A stretch of DNA of 64,000 bases from Lutjanus erythropterus. Lineage: Eukaryota; Chordata; Actinopteri; Lutjaniformes; Lutjanidae. The translations under genes were made by a program, and so were the position numbers. Position 1 is the stretch's first letter; each line of letters opens with the position of its first letter. Shown here in pieces: positions 1-11,100 of the stretch. The notes under the pieces were generated by a model. It was not told the origin of the DNA. It searched no databases and worked only from the letters and a program-made list of their open reading frames with translations. Location of the stretch: the NCBI GenBank assembly GCA_020091685.1, contig CM034609.1, forward strand, positions 15,282,023 through 15,346,022. The letters are read 5' to 3'.

Positions 1-1014
1 TTTAAATCATAAATAATAAGAAAGCCATTCCCCATCTTATGAATGCCACAGCCCAATTTGAAATCTGAAAATCATCTGTGGTCCACCCAAACCCTTAACC
101 ACGACTCTAATCAACACGAAAGACTAATTGTACAAGTGACAACAGATCACCAAATAGGGTGTAACACCCGTTAGAGAAGGTCGGATAAATGAAGAATAAC
201 ATAATTTAAATCCCATGGTTTTACTAGTTCTGATTGTGTTTTTAAAAGTTATTCACAAATATTTGTAGTCATTTCAAACTTGTAAAATTGAAACTAAAAA
301 CATGTTATTTTTCATGACCTCTTAAGGCCCACACTTTGGGAATCACTGATCTAAACTTTAAATCTAGCAATTGCATTTAATTTTCTTCACAGAATGAATG
401 AAATGCTGACATACTATGGCTTGTATATCATTTTTTCTTATACACCTTAAAGTAAAGAAGGCTTCATACCCCCCTGTGATGCTTTGCTGCCCCCTAGTGG
501 ACCCCCAGTTTGGGAACGAGTAGTCTGGATGGAGTCAAAGCATGCTGAGTTGTATTTCTTTAGTGATTGTATAAAAGAGAGGATTTTCCCATACTATAGC
601 TTTATTTAGATGTACAGTATATCTTTTCTATATGACACATTGATGCAACTGTATGATCCACAACTGTCTATGTACAAATGTAATGTAGGTGCAGCAGAAC
701 TCCAAGTGAATTCATAATGTAAAGGGTTAAGAGAAGGACAGAGTCCATGTTCACAGTTCAGGGAAGCTTGAGCCAATCAGAGACAGGAGACTGACTATCC
801 ACTGTAGACACACATCTACACTGTCCAACACTTAAACTAAAAGGTAAACATGTACTGCACTTAGTCTGGTGATGGACAGCCTGTTAGGACTGACAGCACT
901 GAGAGTCATTAGAGGAAATTCAAGCATTCATGAAAACACAACTGATGCATACAGAGCAAAAGGATTAATAACAGCAGGTTCATTTAATCCCAAATAAAAC
1001 TGTCAATACAATAA
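1..1014. other. Intergenic DNA downstream of dnaja3
   Basis: AT-rich sequence with no coding exon that I can support on either strand. Short phrases around 325-355 and 480-530 ('tttgggaatcactg', 'ccccctagtgg') resemble the worn tails of dispersed fish repeats, but no element ends can be drawn. The dnaja3 3' UTR probably stops just to the right, near 1000. Confidence 0.5.
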
Positions 1015-1020
1015 TTTATT
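1015..1020 (-). terminator. dnaja3: Probable dnaja3 polyadenylation signal (AATAAA)
   Basis: The plus strand reads TTTATT, so the minus strand carries a canonical AATAAA about 695 nt beyond the dnaja3 stop codon. I found no other AATAAA between it and the stop, which makes it the best candidate for the 3' end. Cleavage would fall near 985-1005. Transcript evidence was not available. Confidence 0.5.
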
Positions 1021-1713
1021 TCTGTGCACATGGACTCTGTTATCACCATTGTGTTTTCTTACGGTGACAAACAGAAAACCAACGAGCACTGACTGCTATG
1101 GTAATGAAAAGTCTTTGCTACCCAAATGGCCTCCATGGACAGTTGACAGAGAGGTGACTGGCGCACTGGAACATCCTCTTGACTGTGGATTCACTTTGGC
1201 AGAAGAACAGATTAGATAATCCTTGACCTTATTCACTGCAGGGCTGGCTGGGTAGGTCCGCACTGATCCATCCAGAACCTTTGTGGGACTCATCCAACAC
1301 CCACTACTCCTCCAGCTCCATCACCTGTCCCTGTATAGTGTGTCTGTTCTCGCTTTACACTCCCCTCCTTTCTGCCCTCTGATCTACTGATGAAGCTTCT
1401 CAGTTCCAGGATGACCTTTTACCTTTAAGAAGGAAAAAGAAAAAAAGTTTTTAAAGTGGAGTCTTGGCAAATTTAACCTTTTTTAAATTGAGCTGACCAG
1501 GCAGCGCCAGTCTGACTGCATATAAAAGATGCAAGATACCCCAGACTGAATGCAGGTGTGTATGCATCACTGTCTTTAAGTGACAGCCACAAACCAGATA
1601 ATGAAAAGAAAAATCAAGTGTTGCATAATGCATCACAGCTATTTTGTGAAGGGCAGAACGAGAACAGAAAAAGTGGCGTGGGAGAAACACCAGTCCTACC
1701 TGGTTTGTGGCTG

Positions 1714-4700
1714 TCAGGAAGAACTAAACAATGTCTTTAATTTGGAGAAGAAGCCCCCCTCTTGTTTCAACTCTCCTTCCTCCTTGTCATGCCCGCTTTG
1801 CCCTGCCTCAGACGGCTTACCACTGCTGCCCCCACCTGGACAAAGATGAACACTGCATCAGCCAGGGTTCCCACTAAGTACAGCTAAACCCCATTTTAGC
1901 AGATCATAGATGCCAGCTCTTTTTTAGGTACCTTGTACAACCTTTTGCAATTCAATACAACAGCTCTGCCATAACACTGATCTTTATGAAGTTTATAAGG
2001 CTGGCTTTACATTGTGAAACTTTCACACAGCTTGTTGCAGGTTGCATCAAACATACTTTCCATGCACGTCCTTGTAACTACGATATCATCTTTATATCTT
2101 CTTTCATATAATTTTCTTGCCAAATAATATAAATTTGGATGTGCTGTATCACTCAACATTGAGTTGTGTGAAAGTTTCACCATGTTAATGCCAACTTAAT
2201 GATCTGTTTTTGTTGCCTTTGTTGGAAATGTGTATTACAGAGGTCACGGTGAAAGGTGATATTGTACTGGACTGCATTATATTGAGAAGTGTTTCTAATT
2301 TTTTGTTCCCCCCATTTTCATACATGTGAGGGGAGCAGAATATTAGAATGACCTCTAAATATAATGCAGTCCAGCGCAACACCACCACAAATACAGGACC
2401 TTAGAGCTAAAAGATAATTTAATGAACATCTCTCAGACAGTCGACAACAAAAACAGAACATTAAAGGCATCATAAAAATCAACTTTATGGATCACATGAG
2501 ACTGTACAGGTATACCAAATTCAGTGGACACTGAGTGTAAATCAAGGAAAACAACAGGACTACAGGGAAGGAGAGGTAAGGAACTTTTTTGAGTGAGAGC
2601 TCCCACTTACCTGTGGTGGTGGCAGTGACACCATTCACCGTCCCCTCCACATCCGTCTCGTCCTCAGCATAACTCATTAGGAGAGCTCTTTGTCTGTCGG
2701 TCAGTGTCCTACACAGGAAACAACAACATCTTATGATCCTTGTGATTGGGAACATGGCTTTTATCCCATTTCTTCTAGACTACAACGAGTCATTGTATTC
2801 TATCACACGGCCAGTTCATGTCCCTTTCTGATGTAAATGCAGTGGCTGGAATTTTTACTGAAGCAAAAAGATGAACAAGTGTGTCTTTGTCTGTGGAGTC
2901 TTACTTGGGTACTTTTATTTTGACATTAACATAATGGTCTCCGAAGCCATAGCCACTGATTCGAGCGATTCCCTTCCCTGCCAGACGAATCCTCTGGTCT
3001 GTCTGGATGCCAGCAGGGATCTGAAGACGGGGACAATCAGTCATTTATCACACTGTAGGTGTTTGAAATGTTTCCCCATTAGAGGAACACTAAGAATGTG
3101 TGTGTCTACTTACTGATAAGTTTAGTGTTTCATAAAGGCCTTGTGTCCTGGCTGTGCCGCCCAGGACAGCTTGTGCCACAGAGACAAGGAGGTCAGAGTG
3201 GATGTCTGCACCGTCCCTCCTGAACGTGGGACTTTTTTGGACCTGCACACCAACCCAAAAACACAATCATCATACACAACATCAAAACGTCCAAAAAGCG
3301 GTGCACACGGTTAATAAGAAGGCAAAGAGCTCAGACAGCTCAATGCCTCTTACTAGTCTAAGACAAGACAATCCTATTATAGCAGCTCTGAGGTGAACTT
3401 GCACTTCATGGGGAGCTTGTTTATTTCTGGATTTCCTGTGAGATCAGTACTGAAACCTACAGCGCTGATATAGATACTCACCCTAAATGTGATGAAGATC
3501 TCCTTCTTACCAACTGGCATTCTGACTGTCTGACCATCCTCCACTCCTTAAAGCAAAAACAAACACGATCTACATTAGAGTTGACTGTAAATATCAATAT
3601 TTTTAGTATGAAACCATCACTACCTTTTAGGGTTAAAAGGTGGGCAGAGGCATGGTCAGCCTGACTTGACACTTGAAAGATTTTGGGGAATATTTTTACA
3701 CTTTCACATTAATATGCAAGGTTAGGTGGCAAAAAATAAGCAAAAAAAAACAAATCAAACTTAAAGGCAAAGTACAGACTCTACTTATAAACATGTCTAC
3801 AAGCTGCAAAAAATGTGGACTTTGTGGATCATACCAGAAAAATCTCTTTCGCTCTTGATTTTACAGATAATTAAAACTTGCAACATCTAGAAAATCAGGA
3901 AAATCTTCAGCAGAGCAGACAGTAGCTGCTTCTGAGTATGGCTGCGTGACTGTCCACGCTCTTATCTCATATGTAAGAAAACTGTAAGGACCGACAGTGA
4001 AGTTTAGACTGACCTGCAGGCACAGGAACCATCACAGCCTTTTTCTGTTTGGTCTGTCCCCTCCCACGGCAGGAGCGACAGGGGTCAGAGATGACTGAGC
4101 CCTTGCCACCACAGTGGCGACACGTGGAGCGCATCACAAATGGGCCCGTGTTCACGGTCTCCTACAGGGGAGACAACACACGTCTTTAGTAACACAACAC
4201 AAATACAATCTGAAAAAAGGCGGCGTGTCAGAGATCTTACCATGCCGGAGCCGTTGCAGTAGTGGCAGTGCTGGACTTTGGTGCCTGGCTCGTGGCCTTT
4301 ACCATCACAGCGCTGGCATGTTGCGTCTATGTTAACGGAGATCTCTTTGTTGACTCCCTTCGCTGCCTGAGTGAATGTCAGCTCCATGATGTACTGTGTT
4401 GAAAAAACAGAGGTAGCTGCAAATCCATCACTCTGAATACACGAGGATAAAAATGATTAGATGAGCTTTAAATAGCTAAGGCCCTCCTTGGCTTTCATTT
4501 CCACTCATATTTTAGAAGCAGAGGAGACATTTCTGGCACAATTTCACAAGGTAAAACTCCAGAAACATATATTATATAGCACAAATACTGCTTTATTATC
4601 TAGCAATAAAGTTGTTATTAGAGTTTTACCACTATTTTACAAGATCCCACTTACCTCCTGTGGCTGATCAAATATGGCGTTGAAGTCTCCAAAACCACGA

Positions 4701-7435
4701 CCTCCTGAGAATTCCCCAAAGATCTTGCGGAAGAGCTCCTCTGGATTCACGCTGCTGGTCTGTCCAGTCCAGTAATGGTGCCCTCCACCAGCCTGACCAG
4801 CATCAAAGCCCGCCGAGCCATATGCATCGTACTGCTTCCTCTTCCCTTCGTCACTCAGGACCTGAGAGAAACACAGAGCAAAGTTTCAGAAGTGTGTTTG
4901 TGATTCTAATGAGACTCTTTAAAGTGGGAGAGATGACAAACACAATAGATGTGTCAAGTGAAAGCTTGAAAAAAAAAAAAGACTGAACCTCATAAGCTTC
5001 AGCCAGCTGAGCAAATTTTTCCTTGGCTTGTGGGTCATCTTTGTTGGTGTCAGGGTGATACTTTTTGGCCATCTGAAGGGACAACAAACACAAACACTCT
5101 GTCAACTACTGTGATGATTGGTTATCTGAGAGCCAATACTAGCTGTCAGGCAGGAGCAGACCTGGTAGTAGGCTTTTTTGATCTCTTTCTGGGTTGCTGT
5201 GCGAGGTACACCAAGGATCTGGTAAAAGTCCTGCTTGCTGCTAGCTGGGGCACTTGTGTGAAAGGATAGTGTGCAGACAGCATGGGGCAATTTCATACCT
5301 GAAAAAGGTCAAAACAAGGTACAAGGGTAAGTACATACCATTAAGAAAGGTAGAGCTGCATTATATCTGCATTCAGGTTTCAGGCACAAAATAATGATTT
5401 ACTATTGACTGGCTGGTGAAATTTAACATTTATCTGTCAGTTAAAGTACCCTGACTGTAATTATATTTAATTTTGTCCATATTGCCAAGTCCTAACTGTG
5501 CAGTTTTGCCATAGTATAACAGCTGAATTGCCTTATTTTACAGTGAGTGCTATATTGACTGAGAAAGCTGAGCTCTCCTGCCGTGCTGGCAGAGCCTACA
5601 TGTAGAAGTCTGCATTGCATGATCCCCCCCAGGGATCAATAAAGTATTTCTGATTCTAACTGTGTGCAAGCTTCTGACATCCAACCCCATGTTATCATCA
5701 CCTAGCCTATAGTTATTACTTTGATGATTAATCATTAACATTCAGAATTTTGGCTAACAATCGATTAATTGCTCTTAAGAATTGAACCAATTTAAAAAAT
5801 ACAGTTTTTCTCATGGTTTGGTTTGGGCTGCCTTGTTATTCTAGAAAGGGCAGTAAGAGCATCCAATCTGACATTGTCTTGTTTGACAGAGACATGTGTT
5901 GAATAAGGACACACGGACAAGAGCAGCAGTTTGAGTTAAGTCTTATTGTTTCATTATTCTGTTCATTTAATATATTTAATAAATGTTGCGCAAAATTAAT
6001 GTGCTGCTGGAATTGTTCAAATAAAATTTAAACTGAGAAAAAGACATGTGATGTATATCTTATTAGTTATCAGTGATAAATCAATTAACATTTTCGGTTA
6101 AGGGTAAATGTACAAACCCTTGCCAGAACACAACATTAGATAACAAAAATACTTATTTAGCATACCTCATGGTTACCCAGAGGCAGAGATTAGAAATCCA
6201 AGTTGAAACAGCCTGTAGTTCTTCCTTAACACCAATGACATCACTGTGACATCACTGGATGCAGGAAGCACCACAGATTTTGCAGCAGGAGAACTCAGCT
6301 TTCTCAGTCGATATAGCAAACACTGAGGACTTTCTCTCCTCAACTGACTACATCTGCCATCAACATTGACTGGACATCCACCTGAAAAGTGAGGAATTTT
6401 CCCTTTAACCTACCCTGCATGAAGAAATTAAAGACAGAACTATTTGTGGTAAGGTGTTAGAGAGATGCCTAGTTGGACTGACATTACGACTAGGTTAAGG
6501 TAGGGGGAAACACTGTCACAGACTTTGATGGGTTACAGAATATGATGATGCACTGGTATTTTTTTAACATCTAACACTGAGAAACAACAATAACATACAG
6601 AAAACAGAAACCAATGATGCCAGGGAATCATAACAAAGAGAAATCATTGATCAGTTCGTGCTATAAAAATGTTATAAGGGGCGTGTAAATGTAATGTTTA
6701 TACACCTTTTTCTTGTTTTTCTTGTTTTTAGAATATAGGATCAAATTACTGTATCGTTTGACTTCATTTTCAAATGTTAAGAAAGATAGTTTATAGATGG
6801 AAATTTTAGATTTATACATATGTAATTTTATATGCAAAAGGATCAAATTGATACTGTGGAATTTACTTGTGTTACAGAAAGAGTATGTTAAAAGGTCAAA
6901 CAACACATTTTCATCGGAAAGTGGAAATTCAGATTCATGATATTGGGAAAATAACACTACTTTTCCTCTCCTTGCAAATTCAACTCGATGACTGCAAACC
7001 AAAGTTAGCTAAACTGATTGCATCACATTCTAACTATCTCTGTGTTTATAAGAGCAAACGCGTTTCTAACAAAGCCCCATCTTATCTGTAATGCCCGCCT
7101 GAGATCTTATCAAGCTAAGTTATTTTAGTTGTTTAACCCTGCGTCACTTAGGAAAACTGTAATTACAACAACTTTAGCCTAGCTTAGCCTAGCCTAGGGT
7201 TAGCCATATGGCTAGTACAGCACTCACCTGACAGCCCTCTCAATGTCAACGCTTTCCCTGCTCCACCACACATCAGGTCCCCTCCCTGCCACAGTTTCTT
7301 CGCTCCCAGGGTAGAGACACTCCGGGCCCCTCCATGGCCAGCGCAGACAACAGCACCGGCGGTCCTGCGATGTCCAGAGGACACGATGACAGTAATCCAG
7401 CGTGAGGAGCAGCGAGCAGCCGAAGACGCCATCAT
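1714..7435 (-). CDS. dnaja3: DnaJ homolog subfamily A member 3, mitochondrial (Tid1), 11 coding exons
   Basis: Exons on the minus strand: 7435-7228, 5298-5162, 5072-4989, 4861-4655, 4393-4241, 4161-4014, 3546-3482, 3242-3114, 3020-2905, 2708-2611, 1835-1714. All junctions are GT-AG and the 1,467 nt stay in frame to TGA, giving 488 residues (human DNAJA3 has 480). Residues 1 to about 90 form an Arg/Ser/Ala-rich mitochondrial presequence. The J domain starts near 92, with HPD at 121-123. A Gly/Phe-rich stretch follows to about 205. Four CxxCxGxG zinc-finger motifs lie at 238-245, 255-262, 277-284 and 291-298. The substrate-binding C-terminal domain then runs to the conserved [14 protein letters not shown] block, and the protein ends in a short FFSKLK tail. 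By family knowledge it is the J-domain co-chaperone of matrix Hsp70 (HSPA9). Start: ATGs at 7435 and 7432 are adjacent; 7432 has the better Kozak context (A at -3, G at +4), and an in-frame ATG at 7471 would add 12 residues. Which fish paralog (a or b) cannot be told here. Confidence 0.96.
2231..2396. mobile_element. Foldback MITE in dnaja3 intron 10
   Basis: The left arm (2231 to about 2292, with 'actggactgcattatatt') and the right arm (about 2337-2396, with 'aatataatgcagtccagc') are near-perfect reverse complements. The outer ends, TGTATTAC and its inverse AATACAG, pair as well. The loop is short. This is the shape of a hairpin MITE; it has no coding capacity and lies wholly within the intron between dnaja3 exons 10 and 11. 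Confidence 0.75.
5549..6317. mobile_element. Element bounded by 33-bp inverted repeats, dnaja3 intron 1
   Basis: The 33 bases at 5549-5581 (starting 'gctatattgactgagaaagc') are the reverse complement of 6285-6317, with two mismatches. They enclose about 700 bp of AT-rich DNA with no open frame. The boundaries suggest a non-autonomous DNA transposon or a foldback remnant. I could not see a clear target-site duplication, so the superfamily is unknown. Confidence 0.55.
5621..5658 (+). repeat. LINE-like 3' tail
   Basis: The phrase 'agggatcaataaagtatt' followed by 'tctgattct' resembles the 3' terminus of fish CR1/L2/Rex1-type LINEs, which end in a short motif and a simple repeat. Only the tail is seen, with no reverse-transcriptase sequence next to it, so this is a weak call. 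It sits just inside the 5549-6317 inverted-repeat element, so one may have inserted into the other. Confidence 0.35.
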
Positions 7436-7527
7436 TCCTCCACTGGCCGCTGTTTCGGACACATTGCGCATGCCCGGGCCCAGGTAGGTGGGTTTGGCCT
7501 AGAAAGGAACCCCAGACCCGTGAAAGA

Positions 7528-7537
7528 TCTCGCGAGA
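7528..7537. promoter_or_regulatory. TCTCGCGAGA palindrome, dnaja3-proximal
   Basis: A perfect 10-bp palindrome, 93 bp upstream of the dnaja3 ATG at 7435. In vertebrates this motif is enriched in TATA-less and bidirectional core promoters, usually close to the transcription start, so it may drive dnaja3. Confidence 0.7.
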
Positions 7538-7688
7538 GTAATAATTTCAACCCAAACTATGATCTCTCTTTAGCTCTAGTCGAGTGTTTTTGTCCCTAAA
7601 CCTATCCAGACCTTAACCACAGTGTTGTCACGTTATAAAACATAATTACGTCATACAACGTGCGCAATAAAACAACAATGCGCACAAA

Positions 7689-7698
7689 TCTCGCGAGA
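7689..7698. promoter_or_regulatory. TCTCGCGAGA palindrome, second copy
   Basis: A second perfect copy, 161 bp from the first and near the middle of the divergent promoter. Two exact copies of a CpG-containing 10-mer within 200 bp are unlikely by chance in this AT-rich region. Confidence 0.7.
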
Positions 7699-7976
7699 GG
7701 CAGGGGAGAAGGGTTCCCTTCTAGACGCAAGTGGGCGTCACTGAGGTCGTAAAGATGTTCTGTTTGAGTCAAGATGATGCTCTCTGAAGAAAAACGAGTC
7801 ACAAAAGTTTAGCTTAAATGGCAGGGTTCCTATTTTATAAACTCGCCACAAGTAGCTGCAACAGATAACAATTAAGACAGACTAAAAGTATTCAAACATT
7901 ACAAGTTTCATTGTTCAAACGAGCATCACAAGTGTCAAGTCAGAAAAGTGTGCACATGTTTTAATAACCGGGGTAG

Positions 7977-7984
7977 CACGTGAC
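7977..7984 (+). promoter_or_regulatory. coro7: CACGTGAC E-box, coro7-proximal
   Basis: CACGTG with the flanking AC favoured by USF and MiT/TFE-type bHLH factors, about 190 bp upstream of the coro7 ATG. The motif match is direct; binding is inference. Confidence 0.45.
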
Positions 7985-8173
7985 AATCAGGGTGAGCTCC
8001 AGTCTAGGTTTTGAAAGGCCGAACTCCGCCCAACCAGCCAACTCCGTGGAGCAAAGCGAGCAAACACCGCGCGGCCAAACTGAACTGTCAGCTGTAGCAG
8101 GAGTCCTCTGCCGAGTACCAACCAGCTCGACAGAGACACCCGGAAGGCACGAAAGTCAATTTGAGAGGGCAGC

Positions 8174-11100
8174 ATGAATCGCTTTAAGACCTCCAAATTC
8201 AAAAACACCACTCCGAAAATTGCCAAGAAAGATGTGAGTAGCTCCGAGAGTCTGGGTATAGCCTAGCTAATATTAGCATTGGTTATTAGCTGTGCTACTT
8301 AAGTGGTGGTTTTGGGGGAACGCCTGCCTGCCTGCAAGGGATGTTGAACTTCCTGCATCTGGAGGGCTGCATAGTATTGAGAGAACTAAACGAAAATCTG
8401 AATACACACACTAGTATTTACGCGAGTGTTGGCTACTAGTGAAACTGTGTCACATGTGGCTGCATAAAGCTGCTAGCCTTCATCGGACGTTGTAGTGACG
8501 CCCAGCATCATGACATTATTTTATAAATAACTTACTCTTCTCGTTGCTTTTCAATAATCATGTGGTATTACACAATTTGTGGCTGTCCACTTGGAGTAAG
8601 CTTGGATTTGCACAGATTTGATATGTCAGCCCAAAGGCAGGGATGAAAATTTGAATGGCAAATGCGATAATATGTTACTGTCATGATGCCTAGTTGGAAA
8701 GAAGCGACATGTCTGGACGGGACTGGAGTGTCTTGCATACAAATCTACAATTTTCCTCGTCCCCTCGACCCATTTGGTTCAAGTTGCTTCGCCTGCAGCT
8801 CTCCTTGCTGAGGTGGATTATGTAATCCACTACCTTGTTTTTAGTGAGGCAGGAAAATGCCTGGCATGCACGTACAGAGACAGTGGATGGTCTTTGTATC
8901 TCTCAAATCTCTGCGCAGGATCTGAGACAGCATGTGGTGCTTTGCTGCTGAGAATGTTAAAGGGACAGTTCACCCCCAAAATAAAAAAAAACACAATTTC
9001 CTTTGGCCTGTAGTGGAGTTTATCAGTCTAGATTGTTTTTGTGTGAGTTGTAGAGTTTTGGAGATATCAGCTGTAGAGATGTCTGCCTTTTCTCGAATAT
9101 AATGGAGCTCCAAAAATTACAACAGCTACATCTCTTTCCAGAAACCATGACCCGGTTATACAAGATAATTCAGACCTTAAAATGAGCAGTTACACGTAGG
9201 AACTTTCTTTCTACTGAATTACACCTACCAACCACAACACCTTATGGAAGCGTGCATCTACTCATAGACAAGAGGCTCATGCTCATGACAGTGCGGGATG
9301 CAAACATTGATGGCGTCTTCCTCAGCTGAGCTTTAACAGGACTCTCAAAAAATGTTGTTTCGCCCAGGAGTGGTGCCTATATCCTGTATTACACAGTGTT
9401 GTGCACTTGATATGCATTCTTGTCGGCTCACTTTGGGTCATCTCATCACTTTTTGGATAAGATAGCAAAAAAACATAACTTAAAAAGTTGTTTAGTAAAC
9501 TAAGTTTTGTCTTTATTCCAATATTAAACCTTCAGGTGTCCTGACGCCTGACTGTAATTTCACCTAGAAATTCATCTTAATTTTTTTGATCATCAGTTTA
9601 AGAAGACAGGTTTAGATTTTGGCTCACTGTACTGCTGCAACTGTGACTTGAGTGAACTCTGTCTCATTTCCAAGAATTGGATAAACTGAGTTTACCAAAT
9701 AATGCTAAAATGTATTGACAAAATGGAAGTGTGGGGTCTCTAATCTGATATCAGTGTAGTAGTCAGGTCTGAGGATTATCTTGAATATCCAGGTCATGAT
9801 TTCTGGAAAGAGACATTGCTGTTGAGTTTTTCAAATGTATTTTTGGCACTTGGAGCACCACAAGCTGAGTGCCTTCTAATTCCATTATATTTGAGAGAAG
9901 GCAGATAACTCAAAAATATGTAACAACAGATCACTGACTGTGGCCATCCTGCCGCAGAAGTCATGTGACAGGAGCTGTCATGTCAAACATTTTACAAGAA
10001 AATGGGGCAGGGAACAGAAGGAGAGTGGAGAGGCAGGCTCATAGGGATGGAAAGAGACAACAAAGCAAAGATGAGCAGGACGTTTTATTCTCCGATTAAT
10101 GATTATCCAGAACAGCTCGAGTTTTCCACGTGCTTTGAGAGAGTAGTCTGGGAATTAAATTAGTCTGCTCATATCTGGCTGGAGCTGAGGTGTTCCACAG
10201 TGCCCTGAACTCAGCTTTTGGTGTCAGAGCTCTTTTTAATCATGAGACTTGAGGAAGGATTCACAGCAGAAGGTGGCCAGTCTAACTCTTTAATCTCAAG
10301 GAAAATGCTTAGGTGCAGAAAAAAACACACCGGATCTTGTACATGTCGATCCAAATAGATTTGATAAGGAAAGACCAGCCTTTTATACTATACTACTGTT
10401 TAATACTATAAGACTTAAGAAAGAAATGACGATCCAGATACAGGACTATCTCTGGGCACTGGAAAAGATTTTGTCAGAGTGGAATAGTTGTACCTATTTC
10501 AAGTCTTACTGAAATTTAGTTTAGGAAAAAATAATATTAAGTTGACTACCTCTATTTTCCATGCAGGTAGAGGTAATGACTGGTGATCTGGAGAATAGTA
10601 ATAAGCACAACTTTTATATGGGCATAAATCATAAAAAATCTAGTTAAAGATTGTTTTTCATTCGGGTCTTACTCTCAACTTAAACTTAATGCTACTACAA
10701 GGAGTTTTTACCTGGTTATGAAACAGTCTCAGTTCATTACTGATGCCTCTATGGTCTATATAAGCAAACATGACCATTCACATGAAGACTGGCTATTTCT
10801 ATATAGTTATTCTTAAAGGAGATGCCTTTAACCTATTTACTATACAGTCTATGGCTCCAACTCAGTATTTGAACTGTAGTACCCATTTGTGGATGTGCAT
10901 CTGTTACATTTTGCCCCTTCAACACCTGCCACTAGGTTGAATTCTCTTTGAAATCAGATTGCAAGGAGCCTGTGTTTATATTTTCCCATCTGAATATGTA
11001 CAGAATATGTAATCCTGCTATGATAGATGCATGCCTTTGAAGGTTACTGTAAACATGGGTGCATAAACAAAGCATTATTGCATCTTTCCTCAGCAGTTTT

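Larger units (their letters stand above)
7436..8173. promoter_or_regulatory. Shared divergent promoter of dnaja3 and coro7
   Basis: Only 738 bp separate the two start codons, which face away from each other. The interval is richer in CpG than the flanks, has no obvious TATA box at either end, and holds two TCTCGCGAGA palindromes and one CACGTGAC E-box. That fits a housekeeping-type bidirectional promoter. The 5' UTRs of both genes must lie inside it. Start sites cannot be fixed from sequence alone. Confidence 0.8.

Noticed and set aside
1096-1293. 65-codon minus-strand frame considered as an alternative dnaja3 last exon
   Set aside because: The exon at 1835-1714 gives the conserved Ser/Gly-rich linker and the FFSKLK tail in phase; this frame lies in the 3' UTR.
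7980-8177. Possible upstream frame ending in ATGA across the coro7 start
   Set aside because: It has no ATG; it opens only from a GTG, so it is not a credible uORF.
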